From the NCBI GenBank assembly GCA_049724395.1, contig JAUGWO010000078.1, positions 1 to 64,000 on the forward strand: a DNA stretch of 64,000 nucleotides, read 5' to 3'. The notes below the pieces were generated by a model. It made no database searches. It worked only from the letters and a program-made list of their open reading frames with translations, and had not been told where the DNA came from. This DNA is from Spongospora subterranea f. sp. subterranea (Eukaryota; Endomyxa: Phytomyxea; Phytomyxea; Plasmodiophorida). A program made the translations under genes and the position numbers. Below are positions 61,053-64,000 of the stretch, piece after piece. Within the stretch, counting starts at the first letter, position 1, and every line of letters starts with the position of its first letter.

Positions 61053-62390
61053 TTATTCTTTGCGATTCGTTTTCTTACGAGGAGGTTCGTCAATGGATAT
61101 CGGATCACGTGGCTGTCGAGAAGAGGGGCCAGCACCGCCTAACTTCAGGTCGATCGATTCCGACAAGGGCGCGACATGTTTCGCGAGTTTCGATTGCCCG
61201 TGCGCCGATTTCCCCGATATTCCCGTCAATGACGACGCGATTCTGATCAGGATGAACGCGTCCAGCCCGGCGTAGTTCAGCTGCGCCTCGGATAGTGGCC
61301 GGCGAGACCAATCCGACATCTGATACACAGCGCGAAACTCAACAAACCTTATTCGCATAGCCGGTCAACGATCACCGAAACCTGCTGTCCTTTGGACAAC
61401 GTCATCCCGAAGCAGAAAAGCGACAAACGCGCCAGTGATTTCCTGTCCGATCCTGGATAGCGAGATTGAAACACGTTATGAAGGTCCAGAATCGACGACA
61501 GATTCCTGAACGACCCGCAGGGATATTCTCTGAGACCAACAACATTTTTCATCAGCGATTGTTGTCGTTTACATGAGGTGTGACCGCAATACCTATGCAG
61601 CTTAGCAATGTCGTCGCGCAGACCGACACCGAGTTTTACTATATGACGAGCGGCCAGCAATCGCGATAGAACCGGAACGCAGATCGACGATGCCCGTTGC
61701 AGGTCGAATATGAATATCGCCGACGACGTCGCGATCTGAACGATCGAGACGGGGGTTGGAGCCCTGCCTAACAAGACAATTGGCGTTCCGGAACGACGTT
61801 GTCAGGAACGTAGTTGTTCACAAACCTTTGCGAAACACGGGTTGAGATTCTGTGTCGATTCCCAGCAACGGCGACGAAAACAGAATCTCTTCCGCCAACT
61901 TCAATGATCGATCATCGTCCACGACCACGATCGTGACGTCCTTGGGGATCGATACTGTTGACGGCTGCAGATTGAACGTCTCCAATAGTTTAGCCGGCGG
62001 CGGTTTGTGCCCTGGCCCTTGCATCTCGGCCAGCAGTAGGCGCCCGTACCCGACCTCGTTCCCATCCCGGAACCCGTCCAATGCGTGTTCGCTGATGGCC
62101 GTCGAATACGCCATCAGCAATCGCGCCTTGGCGATGGCCAGAACCGCATCGAGCTTGAACCCGACTGGGGTGTCGGGCGATTTCAATAATTCCTTGATCC
62201 AGACCGATACGGATTCGTCTGATTCTGTTTGTCATCGAGCAATGGGGATGGATAGATTCGCGAAGCAGATCCCATACCGGATTGGGGTGCGGTTTTGACA
62301 GTTTGGCAGAGAAATATGAGCGCGTTCCTTCTTTGCGATGTGGTCTGAACTGGGTCAAGGAGAAATAGCCCATCTCAGCACACCCCGATT
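61053..62390 (-). CDS. 3'-5' exonuclease, DEDDy (RNase D/WRN-exo) family
   Basis: Minus strand, at least four exons; the first is not fixed. A helical N-terminal part (LFLLDPVQTTSQRR, then VSVWIKELLKSPDTPVGFKL) precedes the nuclease. Motif Exo I is GIDTESQPVF, ending one exon; the next starts GRAPTPVSIVQIAT. Exo II is VKLGVGLRDDIAKLHRYC; the closing segment after another intron is SDWSRRPLSEAQLNYAGLDA, whose Y-x3-D is Exo III of the DEDDy class. The C-terminus ends with a basic patch, PPRKKTNRKE, a likely nuclear signal. Such enzymes trim RNA or DNA 3' ends; substrate cannot be told. The Met at 62,186 is inside the gene, not its start. Confidence 0.8.
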
Positions 62391-62551
62391 GTCGGCAACG
62401 ATATCGCCAGGGCCGACGACCTGACCCATGATGGACGACCTTCTGCATATGTTGAGGGCGACCTGGACGATTACAAAATGGGTCAGAGATTGGCACCGAA
62501 TAACGAAAACAACGTGGGAGACCTTGTGTCTTCGGTCATCGCAACACGACA

Positions 62552-62719
62552 ATGATTTCAACAGACTCAATAAAGAAGGGCTTTCCTGAAATATCAGAAC
62601 TGGATCACGAAAACGGTTCGGATTGCATTAGAGATGGAGAAAACGCTAACCGGGAGCTGGCCCAGTTTAGAGAGAACATCAGTCGCTTCCTGATCAACAG
62701 AAAAAGGGCTGGCGCTTGA
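62552..62719 (+). CDS. Possible 55-residue ORF, unknown
   Basis: A short plus-strand frame from ATG 62,552 (MISTDSIKKGFPEISELD) to TGA, hydrophilic with an amphipathic helix (NRELAQFRENISRFL). It lies between two minus-strand genes and may be a small gene, or an exon. Nothing is recognised. Confidence 0.3.
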   Translation: MISTDSIKKGFPEISELDHENGSDCIRDGENANRELAQFRENISRFLINRKRAGA

Positions 62720-62767
62720 GGAAACTGATCGAGATTTGGTTCGGCGCGGTGCCTGGAGGCATTCGAA

Positions 62768-63142
62768 TTAGTTGGCATGAAATTCGGGGCTCAAGAACAG
62801 GATCGGGACATGGGCGCTCTGAACACCACGTTGCCTTTTTGCCACCATGGCGAGGGTTCTGCCCAGCGTCGGTTGGCTCCTCGTTTTTCGGCCCATCGCC
62901 CGCTGCATCCCTGCCATTGCACCCACTGCCCCTCCAACAATCGTGAACACGGGGTGAACTTCCGTCAGATTGATCGTTGTTCCCAATCTCTGTTCTGGAA
63001 ATCTGCGCGATTTGATTTCGAAAATGTCCTTCGGCTACATTCGGTATTGTTTCGGGTGTTTTCTCAACGCGGGTGCAGGCGTTGTGTTTCGAAAGACGGG
63101 TAGCGCCATGGGCAATAGATGGTCAGTGGTTCGGACCGACAT
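62768..63142 (-). CDS. Small mitochondrial-like membrane protein, 112 residues
   Basis: Two exons (63,039-63,142 and 62,768-63,002) with a 36-nt intron (gtagcc...gcgcag) that keeps frame. The N-terminus is basic (KHPKQYRI) and the middle reads TINLTEVHPVFTIVGGAVGA, a single hydrophobic helix preceded by an xxHP turn, then basic residues. The layout (xHPxxxP/x then one helix) recalls NDUFA4/NADH-oxidase accessory subunits, but I cannot assign it. The C-terminal 40 residues are polar and may be unstructured. Confidence 0.5.
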
Positions 63143-63164
63143 CGTGTATTGAGTGATATGTTGT

Positions 63165-63455
63165 CTATGGCTGAGGGGCGACGGTGATGGTTGCGTCGAT
63201 CGATGAACTCATGAACAGTTTGACCATGGTGCCCACGACCCAGAAGAAGTCGAACACGAGGACCACCAGACCGGTGATCGCCGTGACCGCCGCCGACGTC
63301 GCCGATACCTTGTGCTCCAGCGTCCCGATCGCGAACTGGTGCGCGAACAGGATCAGAGCGATGCTGGCCGTCGTCAGGCCCACGAATAGGTGCAGCGAAC
63401 GCTTGATGTCTCCACCGAAGAAGCGGTTCATGGTGGGGAAAGGCTCGATCAGCAT
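63165..63455 (-). CDS. Small two-helix membrane protein, 96 residues
   Basis: One exon. After a polar start (MNRFFGGDIKRSLHLFVG) come two hydrophobic segments, TASIALILFAHQFAIG and AITGLVVLVFDFFWVVGTMV, with a short tail. No domain known. It sits head-to-tail with the 112-residue gene, about 22 bases upstream of that gene's start, on the same strand. Confidence 0.55.
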   Translation of the reverse strand: MLIEPFPTMNRFFGGDIKRSLHLFVGLTTASIALILFAHQFAIGTLEHKVSATSAAVTAITGLVVLVFDFFWVVGTMVKLFMSSSIDATITVAPQP

Positions 63456-64000
63456 GGTTAACCCTTAGCTAGCCGTTCGGCTGAATGACGGACGCTCGGC
63501 CGAAATCGCTCCGGCAACTCCAACGCACCATATCCGGCTCGGCCGGGGTTCAGATTAACAACGGCCAGCTCATTCATGATCAAAACTAAATAATGTCGGT
63601 GAACGAGTCAATGTTTGGAAAAAGGTCCAAATTTTAGAACCGTTGCATCGATTAGCTTAACATTTGAAAAAATCGGTGCTTGATGTGTTGTTGGAGTATC
63701 AGGAGTTTTTTTTTCGTCCTTGTGAAATAAACACTGAACCAGCTCCTCCAGACTGAAATGAATCAATTTATAATGATGTGGCGCCAATCCGAACAAACGT
63801 TGCGGTTGGACGTCAACGCCGATGAGCAGCACTTCCCATTAAACCGACAAGAACACTGGAAGGACACGACGATTTTCGGTGGCGACAAATTCACAATTCC
63901 TCGGTTTGGGTTAAGGATGAAAGCCCAGCTGGAGCCAGATACCTTCTATATTATATAATTAACCACCTGTCTTGACACAAATTGCCTGCATTGCCCGCTC
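63456..64000. other. Window edge; uncertain ORF 63,758-63,958 (+)
   Basis: A 66-residue plus-strand frame ends in FYII before TAA and may be the last exon of a small gene or chance. Rest is AT-rich spacer. Confidence 0.3.

Overview
The window is nuclear DNA of a gene-dense protist. Nearly all genes are split by short GT-AG introns, most about 36-60 nt and one only 30 nt. The code is standard. The gene set includes near-universal eukaryotic genes (histones H3 and H4, Sec13, ALYREF, NIPA, OTU1, thiolase, a DHHC protein, a SYP5/syntaxin-8-type SNARE). It also includes a plant/stramenopile-type callose synthase, a hevein-domain chitin-binding secreted protein and a SAS6-like flagellar/apical protein. 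This mix fits a flagellated, walled or parasitic protist. A stramenopile or a plasmodiophorid-like rhizarian is my best guess, but the sequence alone does not settle it.

Layout. 0-8 kb is a repeat-rich edge: an old broken Copia-type LTR element, a secreted Cys-rich protein, an IS630/Tc1-like transposase with one frameshift, two DNA elements with terminal inverted repeats and one perfect-looking hairpin. 8-12 kb holds an OTU-domain protease with an internal duplication and an unrecognised gene with a transit-peptide-like start. 12.3-20.0 kb (minus) is one callose synthase gene preceded by an unusual multi-membrane-pass N-terminal part. 21.5-29 kb holds a DUF3228 gene, a palindrome, a DHHC-type palmitoyltransferase with the variant motif DHCC, a Qc-SNARE, a 0.5 kb inverted duplication and OTU1/YOD1. 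29.1-37.5 kb is one giant secreted protein of about 16 cadherin/CSPG-like repeats.

37.5-50.7 kb holds a bacterial-looking GyrI-like protein, the SAS6-like gene, two paralogous serine carboxypeptidases that flank a divergent H4/H3 pair, the hevein protein and an acetyl-CoA acetyltransferase. 51-64 kb holds a multi-pass membrane protein with an HLHHWY motif, a 1.36 kb minisatellite of 30-bp units, Sec13, a NIPA transporter, ALYREF, a 100-bp tandem repeat, a DEDDy exonuclease and two small membrane proteins.

The genes do not form an operon-like system. Functional themes are cell surface and wall (callose synthase, giant repeat protein, hevein protein, carboxypeptidases), membrane traffic (Sec13, SNARE, DHHC) and ubiquitin removal (two OTU proteases). 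The strongest candidates for something new are the inverted duplication at 27.1-27.6 kb (possible hairpin-RNA source), the callose synthase N-terminal fusion, the stand-alone SAS6-like gene and the DHCC acyltransferase. Exon limits were read by eye from frame continuity and splice motifs and may be off by a few bases.
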